Part shown: piece after piece, positions 43,102 through 54,980 of the stretch
Layout: every line of letters starts with the position of its first letter
Position numbering within the stretch: position 1 is the first letter of the stretch
Assembly (NCBI GenBank): GCA_947501025.1
Contig: CANMUM010000001.1
Location: 186,001-250,000 of the forward strand
DNA length: 64,000 nucleotides
From: an uncultured Paracoccaceae bacterium
GTDB lineage: Bacteria; Pseudomonadota; Alphaproteobacteria; Rhodobacterales; Rhodobacteraceae
Direction: 5' to 3'
Notes under the pieces: generated by a model
Told to the model about the DNA's origin: nothing
Databases searched by the model: none
The model's input: the letters and a program-made list of their open reading frames with translations, nothing else
Position numbers and translations under genes: made by a program

Positions 43102-44593
43102 TGCCCGCGTACAAAGCCCTAAAGAAATTGCAGAACGGTTTGGGTTGAGAATACTCGGAGCAGGCGCGCAAACGCCGTGCCTTGGTATGGTTGTTGATTC
43201 ACGACAAGCGGCAAATGGTATCATTTTTGCAGCAATGCCGGGTGTGAATGCGCATGGTGCAGAATTTGTTGATCAAGCTGTGAAGCGTGGTAGCAAAGTC
43301 GTTCTGACCGATGCGATTGGAGCATCCATCATACTGGCGAAATTTCCAGAACTCTGCGTTCTTCAAGCTGAAAATGCCCGCCTCGCTTTGGCGCAAATCG
43401 CTCAAGCTTTCTATCCGGAAACCCCGCAGCGCATTGTTGCGGTTACAGGTACAAATGGCAAAACATCTACCGCAAGCTTTGTGCGTCAAATTTGGCAAGG
43501 GCTTGAGTTTTGTGCCGTCAATTTTGGTACTGCGGGTGTAGAAGGGGATGTCGAAGCCGCGAGTAAGCTCACAACTCCTGACCCGATCACACTTCATGAA
43601 TTGCTGGCATCGTTATCAACTCAACAAGTCACCCATGCTGCGATGGAAGCATCCTCTCATGGGCTTGATCAATACCGATTGGATGGGGTGAAGCTCTCTG
43701 TTGCTGGTTATACAAATCTCTCGCGTGATCATCTAGATTATCATAAAACATTCGGCGATTATTTTGCGGCAAAAGCAACCTTATTTGATCGGGTACTGCC
43801 AAATTCAGGGATTGCGGTGATTAATATCGATGATCCATTTGGTGAAACCATGCGCTTGGTTGCCGAAGGGCGCGGTCAGAAGGTCATCACAACAGGTCGC
43901 AATAAAACTGCCATGCTGCGTCTTGAAGATCAGCGTTTCCGTGAGGATGGGCAAGATATCAAGGTGAATTGGAATGGTGTGAGCTATATGGCGCGCCTTA
44001 AGCTCGTTGGCGATTTTCAAGCTGAAAACCTGCTCGTTGCAATTGGGATGGTGCTTGCTGAAGAAGAGGTTGCAGCTGGCGATGTATTTAATGTCTTGCC
44101 AAAGCTTCAATCGGTTCGAGGTCGGATGCAGCTTGCTGCAACGCGCGAAAATGGTGCGGCCGTTTTTGTTGATTATGCCCACACGCCAGATGCATTAAGA
44201 ACAGCTATAAAAGCCATTCGCCCTCATGTGATGGGCAAATTGATTACGGTGTTTGGTGCTGGTGGTGATCGTGATAAAGGCAAGCGTCCATTGATGGGGC
44301 AGGTTGCCATCGAGCTTGCTGATGTGGTGTTCGTCACAGATGATAATCCGCGTTCAGAAGATCCTGCAACCATTCGATCAGAGATTATGGCCGCCGCAAA
44401 AGGTGCCACAGAAATTGGTGATCGTGCGGAGGCCATTTTGCGCGCAGTTGATGCAGCTGGGCAAGGTGATGTTGTGTTGATTGCCGGAAAAGGTCATGAA
44501 ACTGGACAGATTGTCGGAGATCATGTTTTGCCATTTGATGATGTTGAGCAAGCCAGTCTCTCGGTTGCCGTTCTTGAGGGGCGCGAGATATGA
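43091..44593 (+). CDS. murE: UDP-MurNAc-tripeptide synthetase MurE (meso-DAP adding)
   Basis: 500 residues. The ATP loop is VTGTNGKTSTASF, the central domain has TNLSRDHLDYHKT, and the DNPR motif (VTDDNPRSEDP), which marks meso-diaminopimelate specificity, is present, so the cell wall is DAP-type. It starts 11 bases inside ftsI with two adjacent ATGs (43091 or 43094). Confidence 0.97.
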   Translation: MMVDARVQSPKEIAERFGLRILGAGAQTPCLGMVVDSRQAANGIIFAAMPGVNAHGAEFVDQAVKRGSKVVLTDAIGASIILAKFPELCVLQAENARLALAQIAQAFYPETPQRIVAVTGTNGKTSTASFVRQIWQGLEFCAVNFGTAGVEGDVEAASKLTTPDPITLHELLASLSTQQVTHAAMEASSHGLDQYRLDGVKLSVAGYTNLSRDHLDYHKTFGDYFAAKATLFDRVLPNSGIAVINIDDPFGETMRLVAEGRGQKVITTGRNKTAMLRLEDQRFREDGQDIKVNWNGVSYMARLKLVGDFQAENLLVAIGMVLAEEEVAAGDVFNVLPKLQSVRGRMQLAATRENGAAVFVDYAHTPDALRTAIKAIRPHVMGKLITVFGAGGDRDKGKRPLMGQVAIELADVVFVTDDNPRSEDPATIRSEIMAAAKGATEIGDRAEAILRAVDAAGQGDVVLIAGKGHETGQIVGDHVLPFDDVEQASLSVAVLEGREI

Positions 44594-45960
44594 GTTTATG
44601 GACAAGTGAAGAAATCGCTTTAGCGACAGGCGGGACGGCGCAAGGTGATTGGTCTGTAAATGGAATTTCGATCGATAGCCGAGACATCACCAAAGGTGAT
44701 CTTTTTGTCGCGCTTAAGGCAGCACGTGACGGGCATGAATTTGTTAAAATGGCTATTGAGGCAGGTGCGAATGCCGCGCTTGTATCCCATATTCCAGAAG
44801 GTTGCGAAAACGCGCCGCTCATTATTGTGGAAGATGTCGAAGCCGCTCTTGCCGATTTGGGACAAGCGCGCCGAGCCGCATCAAATGCAAAAATCATTGC
44901 GGTCACAGGATCGGCGGGAAAGACATCAACCAAAGAAATGTTGCGCCATGTGCTCAAAAATTTTGGCAAGGCACATGCTTCCGAAAAAAGCTTTAACAAT
45001 CATTGGGGTGTGCCATTGACCTTGGCGCGTATGCCCAAGGACGCTGAATTTGGCGTCTTCGAAATTGGTATGAATGCACCCGGTGAAATTGCGCCACTTG
45101 TTGCGCAGGTTCGTCCTGACATTGCCATCATTACCAATGTCGCGCCCGTGCATCTTGCGGGTTTCCAAGATGAGATGGGCATTGCGCGTGAAAAGGCCGC
45201 TATTTTTTCGGCTCTTAGCGATGAGGGCACGGGGCTTGTCTTTGCAGATATGGATTATGTGGATTTTATCCGCTCTACCACAGATCACCCACTTCAAACA
45301 TTTGGCGCAAATGGAGATTACAAACAGAACTCCATTCACATTGCTCCCGACCATACAGATAGTGAAATATTGATCGGTGAAGATATATTGTCGATGCGTA
45401 TTAATGTGGCAGGCGCGCACCATGCAAATAACGGCCTAGCTGTAATGGCGGTGATGGATGCGCTTGGTCTTGATCTTGAAAAATCCATCGCGGCTATGGC
45501 GAATTGGCTCCCGCCTTCGGGTCGCGGTGAGCGTTTTGAGATCACAATTGATGGTAAAAAAATCACCATTGTTGATGAAAGCTATAATGCGAACCCGCTC
45601 TCAATGCGTGCAGCGCTTAGAAGTTTTATTGGAAGTGATGCCAAAGATAAATATGCAGTTCTCGGTGAAATGAGCGAGCTTGGTGACGGTTCCAAAGGTT
45701 TTCATGAAGATATCGCAAATTGGAATGAGCTTGAGGGATTGGCGGGCATTGCGACTATTGGCGGTGAGATGAAAGCTCTCGATAAAAAACTAAGTGCTAC
45801 CCAAAAACTCGGGCATTTTGAGAGCCATTCGGATCTTCTCGAAATGCTCAAAAACACTTTGCAAAATGGCGATCATCTTCTTTTGAAAGCTTCAAATGGG
45901 ATTGGTCTTGGCAAAACCGTTGACGCGCTTCGAAAATTGGGGCAAAGCAAGCCCAAATAA
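44590..45960 (+). CDS. murF: UDP-MurNAc-pentapeptide synthetase MurF
   Basis: 456 residues. It adds D-Ala-D-Ala to the tripeptide. [18 protein letters not shown] is the ATP loop, followed by [16 protein letters not shown] and [16 protein letters not shown]. It overlaps murE by four bases. mraY starts 22 bases after it. Confidence 0.97.
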   Translation: MSLWTSEEIALATGGTAQGDWSVNGISIDSRDITKGDLFVALKAARDGHEFVKMAIEAGANAALVSHIPEGCENAPLIIVEDVEAALADLGQARRAASNAKIIAVTGSAGKTSTKEMLRHVLKNFGKAHASEKSFNNHWGVPLTLARMPKDAEFGVFEIGMNAPGEIAPLVAQVRPDIAIITNVAPVHLAGFQDEMGIAREKAAIFSALSDEGTGLVFADMDYVDFIRSTTDHPLQTFGANGDYKQNSIHIAPDHTDSEILIGEDILSMRINVAGAHHANNGLAVMAVMDALGLDLEKSIAAMANWLPPSGRGERFEITIDGKKITIVDESYNANPLSMRAALRSFIGSDAKDKYAVLGEMSELGDGSKGFHEDIANWNELEGLAGIATIGGEMKALDKKLSATQKLGHFESHSDLLEMLKNTLQNGDHLLLKASNGIGLGKTVDALRKLGQSKPK

Positions 45961-45982
45961 TCCATTCCTTAACGAGGTATTA

Positions 45983-47068
45983 ATGCTTTCTTTATTAACA
46001 GAACTTTCCGATGGCGGCGACTTTTTCAATCTCTTCCGTTATATCACTTTCCGCTCAGGCGGCGCTTTTTTTACAGCGCTATTCTTATCTTTTGCCTTTG
46101 GTAGGCCATTAATCAACAGATTAAAGCTTCTGCAAAAACGTGGGCAACCCATCCGCGATGATGGCCCTGAAAGTCATATATTGGCAAAAGCAGGCACGCC
46201 AACAATGGGCGGAGTTCTGATTTTTTCGACAACCCTCATTGGGGCGCTCCTATGGGCAAAGCCAAGCAATGGCTATGTGTGGATGGTGTTGTTTTGCATG
46301 ACCTCATATTTCTGCATCGGTTTTGCCGATGATTATGCAAAAATTACGGCGCATTCTACAAAAGGGCTATCCGCTCGCATACGTATGCTGCTAGGCTTAT
46401 TGATTGGTGTAATTGCAGGTGTCTGGACGATGTGGCTGCAAGGTGATGGGCTGGGTGGCTATCTCGCATTCCCTTTTGTCAAAGATTATATGCTCAATCT
46501 CTCTATATTTTACATTCCATTTGCGATTATCGTGATCGTTGGTGCTGCAAACTCGGTGAACTTCACAGATGGCCTTGATGGGCTTGCGATTATGCCAGTT
46601 ATGATTGCGGCTGCAAGTTTTGCACTTATTGGCTATCTTGTTGGTAGCTTTAAATATGCAGAATATCTCGGCGTTCATTATGTGAACGGCACTGGCGAAT
46701 TGGCTGTTATTGCGGCTGCATTGATTGGTGCGGGCCTTGGGTTTTTGTGGTATAATGCGCCACCCGCCGCGGTGTTTATGGGCGATACGGGCTCGCTTGC
46801 TCTTGGGGGCACATTGGGTGCGATGGCGCTGGCCACCAAGCATGAAATCGTATTGTCGATCATCGGCGGGTTGTTCGTGGTGGAAACGCTTTCGGTAATC
46901 ATTCAAGTCGCTTACTTCAAGCGCACAGGCAAGCGCATTTTCCTTATGGCACCTATTCACCATCATTTTGAGAAAAAAGGATGGGGCGAAAGTCAGATCG
47001 TTATCCGTTTCTGGATCATTTCCCTTATCCTTGCACTCATCGGTCTTGCGACATTGAAGGTTAGATAA
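45983..47068 (+). CDS. mraY: Phospho-MurNAc-pentapeptide-transferase MraY
   Basis: 361 residues, about ten helices. It makes lipid I at the inner membrane. The catalytic loops are visible: [21 protein letters not shown] (DD), [14 protein letters not shown] and [15 protein letters not shown]. The frame can be read from 45896 inside murF, but the ATG at 45983 with GAGG upstream gives the family length. Its stop overlaps the murD start (TAATG). Confidence 0.97.
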   Translation: MLSLLTELSDGGDFFNLFRYITFRSGGAFFTALFLSFAFGRPLINRLKLLQKRGQPIRDDGPESHILAKAGTPTMGGVLIFSTTLIGALLWAKPSNGYVWMVLFCMTSYFCIGFADDYAKITAHSTKGLSARIRMLLGLLIGVIAGVWTMWLQGDGLGGYLAFPFVKDYMLNLSIFYIPFAIIVIVGAANSVNFTDGLDGLAIMPVMIAAASFALIGYLVGSFKYAEYLGVHYVNGTGELAVIAAALIGAGLGFLWYNAPPAAVFMGDTGSLALGGTLGAMALATKHEIVLSIIGGLFVVETLSVIIQVAYFKRTGKRIFLMAPIHHHFEKKGWGESQIVIRFWIISLILALIGLATLKVR

Positions 47069-48459
47069 TGCTACCCATATACCATCTCCGTGACCAAAGC
47101 ATTGCTATTTTCGGGCTTGGACGATCGGGGATGGCGACTGCGCGTGCTGCTGCTAAAGGTGGTGCTCGCGTTATCGTTTATGATGGCAATGAGGCCTCGG
47201 TTGAATTGGCCGTATCGGAAGGGTTTGAATATCGTGATCTTGCGAAAGACGGCTCCTGGGAGGGGGTTGATCAGCTTATCGTATCCCCGGGTATCCCTCA
47301 TCTCTATCCAGAAAGTCACCCGATTATTGCCAAGGCCATTGATAAAGCAGTTGCGGTTGATAATGATATATCCCTGTTTTTCAAAGAGCTATCTGAGAGC
47401 TATATTTCGATGGAAAACCCGCCGCGTGTCATAGCGATTACGGGTTCGAACGGCAAATCGACGACAACGGCTCTTGCATATCATTGTCTGAATGAACTCG
47501 GTCTGCGCGTTCAAATGGGCGGCAATATTGGCCGTGGTGTCTTTGATCTTGATCCACCAAAAGCCAATGAAATCTACGTGATTGAACTTTCGTCATATCA
47601 AACAGAGCTGGCATTGCAGCTCTCACCTGATATCGCGATTTTTACAAATATTTCACCAGATCATCTTGATCGACATGGTGGAATGGGTGGTTATTTCGCA
47701 GCAAAATCACGTTTATTTACACAATCTTTGCCCCGTGCGATTATTGGCATTGAAGAAACCGAGGGTCGCTTTTTAGAAGCGCAGCTTCGTGCGATGGGTG
47801 CGCGTGTTCAAGCCGTTTCAATTGGGGTAAAGCCTGTCGGTAGAACCCATTTTTATCACGTGAAAAAAGGCCAGCTCGCGGAATGGAATAAAGGTCGTCA
47901 AGCGGCCAGTGTTGATCTGCGCAATTTTTCAAGCTTGCCAGGTGCGCATAATTGGCAAAATGCGGCTTGTGTATTTGCAACCCTTCGTTCGCTTAATTTG
48001 GCTCCTAAGGCCATTGAGGCGGCCATGGCGAGTTTCCCTGGTCTTGCGCATCGTTGTCAAATTGTCGGTGAGATTGATGGCATTAAAATCGTCAATGATA
48101 GCAAGGCCACAAACGCAGATGCAGCTTGGCAATCATTGAGTGCATTCAATAATATTCATTGGATTGCAGGTGGAGTCCCCAAAGAGGGCGGTATTGCGCC
48201 TTTAAAACCTCTCTTTGATCGCATTGCAAAATCTTATCTCATTGGAGAAGCTGCTGTTGAATTTGGCGCGACCTTGCTTGATCATCCTCATGAAATTTCG
48301 GGTGATTTAGAAACGGCGCTCAAATCCATAAAATCGCAAGCCAAATCGGGTGATGTTGTGCTTTTGGCACCTGCCTGCGCGAGTTTCGATCAGTACCCAA
48401 ATTTCGAGAAACGTGGCGATGCATATATTTCTCTGGCCAAATCAGTTTTTGGTGTGTAA
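47068..48459 (+). CDS. murD: UDP-MurNAc-alanine:D-glutamate ligase MurD
   Basis: 463 residues. The Rossmann-like N-terminal domain has IAIFGLGRSGMATARAA, the ATP loop is ITGSNGKSTTTALAYH, and the family NDSKATN motif is in KIVNDSKATNADAAW. It adds D-Glu to UDP-MurNAc-Ala. It is followed by a 54-base gap before ftsW, the first real gap in the cluster after mraZ. Confidence 0.97.
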   Translation: MLPIYHLRDQSIAIFGLGRSGMATARAAAKGGARVIVYDGNEASVELAVSEGFEYRDLAKDGSWEGVDQLIVSPGIPHLYPESHPIIAKAIDKAVAVDNDISLFFKELSESYISMENPPRVIAITGSNGKSTTTALAYHCLNELGLRVQMGGNIGRGVFDLDPPKANEIYVIELSSYQTELALQLSPDIAIFTNISPDHLDRHGGMGGYFAAKSRLFTQSLPRAIIGIEETEGRFLEAQLRAMGARVQAVSIGVKPVGRTHFYHVKKGQLAEWNKGRQAASVDLRNFSSLPGAHNWQNAACVFATLRSLNLAPKAIEAAMASFPGLAHRCQIVGEIDGIKIVNDSKATNADAAWQSLSAFNNIHWIAGGVPKEGGIAPLKPLFDRIAKSYLIGEAAVEFGATLLDHPHEISGDLETALKSIKSQAKSGDVVLLAPACASFDQYPNFEKRGDAYISLAKSVFGV

Positions 48460-48513
48460 ACTGTCCTGATAATAAGGCCAAAAAGGCCAAAGCAGTAGAG
48501 TACAGGCGTTAAA

Positions 48514-49674
48514 ATGACAGAAATGATTTATGGCTCCATGTCGGTGCCCGTCGTTCGCGAAAGCAATTCCAATTGGTGGTATACGATTGATCGTGTGATG
48601 CTGAGCGCAGTTTTCCTTCTCTTTGCGATTGGGCTTTTGTTGTCCATGGCATCTTCACCCGCACTTGCAGAAAAGAACGGTTTAGCTGAGTTTTATTATA
48701 CGCAGCGACAGTTTATTTTCGGCTCATTGGCGCTCATCACAATGCTCATATTATCACGTTTTTCTCCTACGATGGTGAGGCGCCTTGGTGTGCTTGGCTT
48801 CTTTTGTGCATTGATCGCGCTTCTTGCTCTTCCTGTGATTGGTACGAATTTCGGCAAAGGGGCAACGCGTTGGATTTCGCTTGGCTTTGCATCTGTGCAA
48901 CCCTCTGAATTTCTTAAGCCTGGCTTTGTGATCATGATTGCATGGTTGGTTGCAGCTGGTAAAATGAAAAATGGCCCGCCAGGTCGTTTGATGGCAACTT
49001 TGCTCACAGGTTTTTTGGTAACTGTGCTTGCGCTTCAGCCTGACTTTGGCCAAGCCACTTTATTGCTATCAGCATTTTTTGCGATCATGTTCGTCGCGGG
49101 ATTTAACTATATCTGGATGTTCTGCGTTGCCGTTATTGTGATGTTGGGTGCTCAATTTGCTTATAGCAATTCCGAACACGTCGCAGGGCGTATCGATAGT
49201 TTTCTCTCCGCAGATATCGACCCATATACACAGATTGGCTACGCTGCCAATGCGATTTCAAATGGTGGTTTTTTGGGCGCGGGCGTAGGTGAGGGCACAG
49301 TCAAATATAAACTTCCTGATGCTCATACCGATTTTATCATGGCTGTTGCGGCTGAAGAATATGGTGTTCTGCTGTGTTGGTTGGTTACAGGTGTATTTGG
49401 CTTTATCGTGTTTCGTTCATTTATGAAATTAATGCGCACAGGCGATCATTTTACACGTTTTGCAGGTGTCGGTTTAACCACGCTCTTGGGTGCACAAAGC
49501 ATGATCAATCTTGGTGTAGCAGCCCGTTTGTTTCCGACAAAAGGCATGACGCTTCCCTTCATTTCCTATGGTGGGTCATCACTTGTGGCTATTGGGATTA
49601 CATTTGGCTTTTTGCTCGCGCTTACACGTGAACGCTCAACGCCAACACCAATTATACAAGGGATAACAAGATGA
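48514..49674 (+). CDS. ftsW: Peptidoglycan glycosyltransferase FtsW
   Basis: 386 residues of the SEDS family, about ten helices. Motifs are FGKGATRWISLGFASVQPSE, LQPDFGQATLL with the catalytic-type Asp, and the C-terminal LFPTKGMTLPFISYGGSS. With FtsI it forms the septal synthase. murG starts inside its stop (ATGA overlap). Confidence 0.97.
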   Translation: MTEMIYGSMSVPVVRESNSNWWYTIDRVMLSAVFLLFAIGLLLSMASSPALAEKNGLAEFYYTQRQFIFGSLALITMLILSRFSPTMVRRLGVLGFFCALIALLALPVIGTNFGKGATRWISLGFASVQPSEFLKPGFVIMIAWLVAAGKMKNGPPGRLMATLLTGFLVTVLALQPDFGQATLLLSAFFAIMFVAGFNYIWMFCVAVIVMLGAQFAYSNSEHVAGRIDSFLSADIDPYTQIGYAANAISNGGFLGAGVGEGTVKYKLPDAHTDFIMAVAAEEYGVLLCWLVTGVFGFIVFRSFMKLMRTGDHFTRFAGVGLTTLLGAQSMINLGVAARLFPTKGMTLPFISYGGSSLVAIGITFGFLLALTRERSTPTPIIQGITR

Positions 49675-50753
49675 AGCCGGTAATCGTTCTTGCTGCAGGC
49701 GGTACTGGCGGCCATATGTTTCCCGCACAATCGATTGCCGAAAGCTTTGCCGCAAAAGGTTTTGATATCGTTTTGACCACAGATGATCGTGGTATGCGCT
49801 ATGCGGATAACTTTGCAGATGATGTTGAGCGGGTTGTTTTGCCAACAGGCAGTTTTTCTCAAGGGTCAATAATAAAGCGATTAATGACTCCGTTTCGCTT
49901 GATGCAAGGTGCGCTATTGGCGCGTAAGGTTTTCAAAAAACATAAACCTGTTTGTGTGATTGGATTTGGTGGATACCCTGCCGCGCCTAGTCTATACATG
50001 GCGCGCATGAGCGGTGTGCCATATTATATCCATGAGCAAAATGCTGTTCTTGGGCGGGTGAATAAACTTTTCCAAAAGAACGCAAAGCGCGTGGCCTGTG
50101 GATTGTGGCCTGTCGTTGGTTCAGGCGAGAATGCGGTTTATATAGGCAATCCCGTGCGTAGCAATGTCTCTCCATTGGCGCAATCTGCTTTGCCAAAGGG
50201 CGATGCCATTCACCTCGTTGTTTTTGGTGGATCACAAGGTGCGAGTGTGTTTTCGTCAATTCTTCCTTATGCGCTCGCAAAGCTTCCCATTGAATTGCGC
50301 AAAAAGATAAGGCTCACTCAGCAAGCGCGAGAAGGCGAAGTAGATGATTTAAAAAAACGATATCAAGATATGAATGTATCGGTAGAACTTGCTCCATTTT
50401 TCAACGATATGCCTGCGCGCATTGCCAATTCCCATTTTGTTGTGGCGCGCTCAGGCGCTTCGACTTTGGCAGAATTGCAAGTCATAGGGCGCGGTTCCAT
50501 TCTTGTGCCATTGCCAAGCGCAATGAATGATCATCAAAGATTAAACGCGAAAGCTATGGTGTCGGCCAATGCCGCTATTGAATATGATGAAGATCGCCAT
50601 AGCGCTGATGATCTCGCCAAATGGCTCGAAGATATTCTGACCCAGCCCACAGCTTTGGCACGAATGGCCGATGCCGCCCACAAATTGGCGCGCCCAAATG
50701 CCGCAGAAGATTTATGTGAACTCGTATTGAAAGAATTAAACCATGGACCATAA
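49671..50753 (+). CDS. murG: UDP-GlcNAc:lipid I N-acetylglucosamine transferase MurG
   Basis: 360 residues, GT28 family. The lipid I binding loop [17 protein letters not shown], the second Gly-rich loop FGGYPAAP, the nucleotide part [12 protein letters not shown] and the C-terminal [19 protein letters not shown] are present. It makes lipid II. It overlaps ftsW by four bases and murC by 11. Confidence 0.97.
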   Translation: MKPVIVLAAGGTGGHMFPAQSIAESFAAKGFDIVLTTDDRGMRYADNFADDVERVVLPTGSFSQGSIIKRLMTPFRLMQGALLARKVFKKHKPVCVIGFGGYPAAPSLYMARMSGVPYYIHEQNAVLGRVNKLFQKNAKRVACGLWPVVGSGENAVYIGNPVRSNVSPLAQSALPKGDAIHLVVFGGSQGASVFSSILPYALAKLPIELRKKIRLTQQAREGEVDDLKKRYQDMNVSVELAPFFNDMPARIANSHFVVARSGASTLAELQVIGRGSILVPLPSAMNDHQRLNAKAMVSANAAIEYDEDRHSADDLAKWLEDILTQPTALARMADAAHKLARPNAAEDLCELVLKELNHGP

Positions 50754-52134
50754 AACCCGTATTCCTCAGCAAATTGGCACAATCCATTTCGTCGGTATTG
50801 GTGGTATTGGTATGTCTGGAATTGCTGAAGTTTTGATGGCTCATGGATTTTCCGTTCAGGGATCCGATGCAAAAGCGAGCGCGATCACGAAGCGCCTTGA
50901 GGAGAAGGGTGCAAAGGTATTCATCGGTCAGAAAGCGGAGAACCTCGACGATGCGGCTGTTGTTGTTATTTCATCGGCGATTAAGCCTGGAAATGCTGAA
51001 TTTGATGGGGCACGTGAACTTGGCCTTCCGATCGTGCGCCGCGCTGAAATGCTTGCCGAATTGATGCGCTTGCGCTCAAATGTTGCTGTGGCGGGAACCC
51101 ATGGCAAAACAACGACAACGTCGCTTGTCGCAGCTATGCTTGATGGTGGCAATATGGACCCAACAGTGATCAATGGCGGTATCATTCATAAATATGGCTC
51201 GAATGCGCGTATGGGCAAGGGCGAATGGATGGTTGTCGAGGCTGATGAAAGTGATGGCACTTTTAACCGTTTGCCCGCGACAGTTGCGATCATTACCAAT
51301 ATCGATCCTGAGCATCTTGAGCATTATGGTGATTTTGATACCTTGAAAGAAGCGTTTTATACATTCGCATCCAATATCCCATTTTATGGCGCGGCCGTTT
51401 GCTGTGTTGATCATCCTGAGGTGCAAACGCTTGTTTCTAAGCTGCATGATCGCAAGGTGATTACATATGGCATTGGCCCCCAAGCTATGGTGCGGGCAAC
51501 GGATTTGACATTTGATATTGATGGCGCTCATTTCAATGTGACCTTAGAAGGCGAACCCTTTATTGATGACGTTGTTTTGCCGATGCATGGCGAGCATAAT
51601 GTTCAAAACGCGCTTGCGGCCATTGGTGTTGCGGTTCATTTTGGAATTAAGCCTGAAGATATTCAATCATCGCTATTGGCCTTTGGTGGCGTGAATCGCC
51701 GCTTTACCCGTGTCGGTGAGTGGAATGGTGTTCATATCGTTGATGATTATGCCCATCACCCTGTGGAAATTCAGGCTGTTCTTCGCGCGGCGCGCCAAGC
51801 ATCAACGGGTCGCGTCATCGCTTTCCATCAACCTCATCGCTACACGCGGCTGGATAATTTATGGGAAGATTTTTGTACATGTTTTAATGATGCCGATATT
51901 GTTGGCATTAATGATGTCTATGCTGCGGGCACGGATCCGATTGAAGGGCGTGAAGGAACGGATCTTGCTCAAGGCATTCGTGATCATGGCCATCGTTCAT
52001 CTCATTATGTGGCGGGCGAAAACGAGCTTCAAGCTTTTGTCAAAGAGAATGCCAAAGCGGGTGACATTGTGATTTGCTGTGGCGCGGGAACAATTTCAAG
52101 CTGGGCACATGATCTGATTGAAAAACTTGGATAA
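50743..52134 (+). CDS. murC: UDP-N-acetylmuramate:L-alanine ligase MurC
   Basis: 463 residues. The N-terminal nucleotide domain has [17 protein letters not shown], the ATP loop [14 protein letters not shown], and [15 protein letters not shown]. It adds the first L-Ala. It overlaps murG by 11 bases. The ribosome site for murB lies just after its stop. Confidence 0.97.
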   Translation: MDHKTRIPQQIGTIHFVGIGGIGMSGIAEVLMAHGFSVQGSDAKASAITKRLEEKGAKVFIGQKAENLDDAAVVVISSAIKPGNAEFDGARELGLPIVRRAEMLAELMRLRSNVAVAGTHGKTTTTSLVAAMLDGGNMDPTVINGGIIHKYGSNARMGKGEWMVVEADESDGTFNRLPATVAIITNIDPEHLEHYGDFDTLKEAFYTFASNIPFYGAAVCCVDHPEVQTLVSKLHDRKVITYGIGPQAMVRATDLTFDIDGAHFNVTLEGEPFIDDVVLPMHGEHNVQNALAAIGVAVHFGIKPEDIQSSLLAFGGVNRRFTRVGEWNGVHIVDDYAHHPVEIQAVLRAARQASTGRVIAFHQPHRYTRLDNLWEDFCTCFNDADIVGINDVYAAGTDPIEGREGTDLAQGIRDHGHRSSHYVAGENELQAFVKENAKAGDIVICCGAGTISSWAHDLIEKLG

Positions 52135-52153
52135 ACCTCTGGAGATCAAACGC

Positions 52154-53110
52154 ATGAATATGTCTGAACTTGCTCAAGCTTTTGATCTAAAAGCAAGTCA
52201 ACCTCTCGCAGGGCTATCTTGGTTGCGCACGGGCGGCAATGCCGATTGGTTTTTTCAACCCAAAGATGCAGAGCATCTCGCAGATTTTTTGAAAGCTTGC
52301 CCAGATGATGTTCCACTATTCCCAATGGGGGTCGGCTCGAACACAATCTTTCGAGATGGCGGTGTTGAGGGTGTCGTGATCCGCCTTGGCCGCGCCTTTA
52401 TGGGCTTAGATTTTTTAGATGATGGCCGTGTTCATGTGGGGGCGGCGATGCTTGATGCGATGCTCGCGCGCAAGGCCGCAGATGAAGGTATTGATCTCAC
52501 TTTTTTGCGCACAATCCCTGGGGCTATTGGCGGCGCAATCGCTATGAATGCAGGCTGTTATGGCGCATATATCGCCGACATCACCGAAGAAATCCATATT
52601 TTAACACGTGATGGAGAACGGCAAACATTGCAAGGATCCGACGTTCAATTTGATTATCGCTTCACCCATTTGCCCCAAGGGTGCGTGATCCTTGGCGCTA
52701 TATTAAAAGGCTCAAAAGCTGACCCTGCCGCGCTCCATGCCCAAATGGAAGACGCGCTTGCTAAGCGTGAAGCGAGCCAGCCCACAAAAGAGCGTTCATG
52801 TGGATCAACATTTCGCAATCCTATCGGACATTCATCGACGGGAGCGGAAGGTGAGGACCATTCACTGAAAGCTTGGAAAGTTATTGATGATGCAGGGCTT
52901 CGCGGCACAACAATTGGTGGGGCGCAAATGTCAGAAATGCATCCCAATTTTCTCATCAATATGGGTGATGCGACTTCATATGATCTTGAGGCGCTTGGCG
53001 AGCATGTGCGCGCAACAGTTCTTGAAAAATCAGGCATTGATTTGACATGGGAAATTAAACGTATTGGGCGCTTCGCAAAAGACCAAAGCCCAAAATGGAC
53101 CATATTGTAA
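52154..53110 (+). CDS. murB: UDP-N-acetylenolpyruvoylglucosamine reductase MurB
   Basis: 318 residues. FAD-dependent reductase: LAGLSWLRTGGNADWFFQP, GVGSNTIFRDGGVEGVVI, IPGAIGGAIAMNAGCYG and the catalytic Ser in ERSCGSTFRNP. The frame starts at a TTG (52118) inside murC, but the ATG at 52154 with GGAG about 10 bases upstream fits; an ATG at 52160 is possible. A 110-base gap without features follows. Confidence 0.96.
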   Translation: MNMSELAQAFDLKASQPLAGLSWLRTGGNADWFFQPKDAEHLADFLKACPDDVPLFPMGVGSNTIFRDGGVEGVVIRLGRAFMGLDFLDDGRVHVGAAMLDAMLARKAADEGIDLTFLRTIPGAIGGAIAMNAGCYGAYIADITEEIHILTRDGERQTLQGSDVQFDYRFTHLPQGCVILGAILKGSKADPAALHAQMEDALAKREASQPTKERSCGSTFRNPIGHSSTGAEGEDHSLKAWKVIDDAGLRGTTIGGAQMSEMHPNFLINMGDATSYDLEALGEHVRATVLEKSGIDLTWEIKRIGRFAKDQSPKWTIL

Positions 53111-53220
53111 GCGGATTTTCGCAGCATATGTTTGAGGGCGCTTGATTTCATCGGCAAAATCTTGCAAAGGTTAAGGTAAGCTAGAAAACTAGCAATTATA
53201 ATTGAGCGAGTTGAGGATTT

Positions 53221-54132
53221 ATGAGCGGGAAATCACTCCGTGTAGCGGTGCTATTGGGCGGCCTTTCGGCTGAGCGAGAGGTATCTTTGGTGTCAGGTCG
53301 CGAATGTGCCGATGCTTGCGAGCGTTTGGGTCATGAAACCATCCGAATTGATGTTGGGCGCGATGTTGCAATGCAATTGGCGGAGGCAAAGCCAGATATT
53401 GTGCTGAATGCGCTTCACGGTCGTTTTGGCGAAGATGGAACCATCCAAGGTCTTCTTGATATAATGAACTTGCCTTATACGCATTCAGGTGTGCTTGCAT
53501 CGGCTATTGCGATGGATAAAGAGAAAACCAAGCTTGTTTACCGTGAGGCGGGATTGCCCGTTGCTCATAGCGTTTTGGTGAAATCAGAAGATGCACGCAA
53601 AGCGCACCCATTCCAGCCCCCTTATGTGATCAAGCCCTATAATGAAGGATCATCGGTCGGGATTTATATTGTCGATGAAAATTCGAACGGCCCCGCGCAG
53701 CTCTCAAATGATATGCCAGAATGGGTTATGGCCGAAGCATTTCTTCCTGGCCGTGAATTGACCGTTGGGGTGATGGGGGATCGGGCTTTATGCGTCACTG
53801 AAATCCTTACCGAGGGTTGGTATGATTACGATTCCAAATATAAAGAGGGCGGCTCGCGCCATGTTTTGCCCGCGGATTTGCCAGAAGATGTCACAGAGAT
53901 TTGTCTTGAATATGCACTTCGTGCCCATAATGCTTTGGGATGTCGAGGAATGTCGCGTACAGATTTTCGCTATGATGAAAGCAAGGGTGTTGATGGAGTT
54001 TTCTTGCTTGAAACGAACACTCAACCGGGTATGACGCCAACATCGCTTGCTCCTGAGCAGGCAGCTCATTGTGGTGTTTCATTTGATGAGCTTATCAAAT
54101 GGATGCTGGAGGACGCATCATGTTGTCGTTAA
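53221..54132 (+). CDS. ddl: D-alanine-D-alanine ligase
   Basis: 303 residues with the ATP-grasp fold: [51 protein letters not shown] and [20 protein letters not shown]. It makes the D-Ala-D-Ala dipeptide used by MurF. It overlaps ftsQ by 13 bases. Confidence 0.97.
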   Translation: MSGKSLRVAVLLGGLSAEREVSLVSGRECADACERLGHETIRIDVGRDVAMQLAEAKPDIVLNALHGRFGEDGTIQGLLDIMNLPYTHSGVLASAIAMDKEKTKLVYREAGLPVAHSVLVKSEDARKAHPFQPPYVIKPYNEGSSVGIYIVDENSNGPAQLSNDMPEWVMAEAFLPGRELTVGVMGDRALCVTEILTEGWYDYDSKYKEGGSRHVLPADLPEDVTEICLEYALRAHNALGCRGMSRTDFRYDESKGVDGVFLLETNTQPGMTPTSLAPEQAAHCGVSFDELIKWMLEDASCCR

Positions 54133-54980
54133 GGCATAATCCCCATGCGGCACCTAGTCGTTGGCAATATCGCTTCAGCCGCTTTTTGCTCTCTCGCCTT
54201 TATTGGGTGCTTACGCGTTTTGTCGCGCCTATTGCTCTTATTTTGTTTGTGGTGTTTCAACTTTGGACATCTCAAGGCATGCGTCAAATGGTTGCAGATA
54301 CAAAAGCGAGCATATTTCAAAAAATTGCGTATTTGCCATTTTTTGTGGTTGATGATGTGGTTATATCAAATGCGACAGCTTTGCGCGAAGAAGAAATAAT
54401 GAGCTTTATTGATATTCAAGCACCAAAAAGCATTTTGGAATTTGATCGTGATGAAATGCGCAAAAATTTGAGCCAAATGGATGCGGTAGGTTCATCAGAA
54501 ATCCGTTATAACTATACGGGAACGATGGAAATTATCCTAGAACCCCGCATTCCTGCAATGATCTATTATGATGGTGCGTTATTTGAAACGATTGATGAAT
54601 CAGGTCACCGTGTCGAGGGTTTGGCGGATCGTTCTGGCCGTGAAGAGTTGTTCGTGATCAGTGGTGAGGGCGCGAAGGACTCTGCTGGAGAAGCCATGCG
54701 TATTGTGAAAATGCTGAATCCTCTCGCAGATCGGGTACGTGGCCTCGTTCGCGTTGGCGGGCGTCGTTGGGATGTTGTGCTGACAAATGGCGCAATACTT
54801 ATGCTGCCTGCTGAAAGTCCCATGAGTGCATTGCAGCTCATCTTGAAGCAACACCGTACGAATGAAGTGCTGAACCGTGAAATCCAATCTTATGATATGC
54901 GCATACCCGCACGCCCCATATTGCGGGTAAGCCCCGTGTTTGCGGCTGAAATCGAAACGACGATCGCAGACCAATCATGA
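54120..54980 (+). CDS. ftsQ: Cell division protein FtsQ
   Basis: 286 residues. A basic cytoplasmic tail, one helix (about 36-55, [17 protein letters not shown]), a POTRA domain beginning [20 protein letters not shown], then the beta domain with [20 protein letters not shown]. It bridges the divisome in the periplasm. The ATG at 54120 with GGAGG 7-8 bases upstream is chosen over 54099. It overlaps ftsA by four bases. Confidence 0.94.
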   Translation: MLSLRHNPHAAPSRWQYRFSRFLLSRLYWVLTRFVAPIALILFVVFQLWTSQGMRQMVADTKASIFQKIAYLPFFVVDDVVISNATALREEEIMSFIDIQAPKSILEFDRDEMRKNLSQMDAVGSSEIRYNYTGTMEIILEPRIPAMIYYDGALFETIDESGHRVEGLADRSGREELFVISGEGAKDSAGEAMRIVKMLNPLADRVRGLVRVGGRRWDVVLTNGAILMLPAESPMSALQLILKQHRTNEVLNREIQSYDMRIPARPILRVSPVFAAEIETTIADQS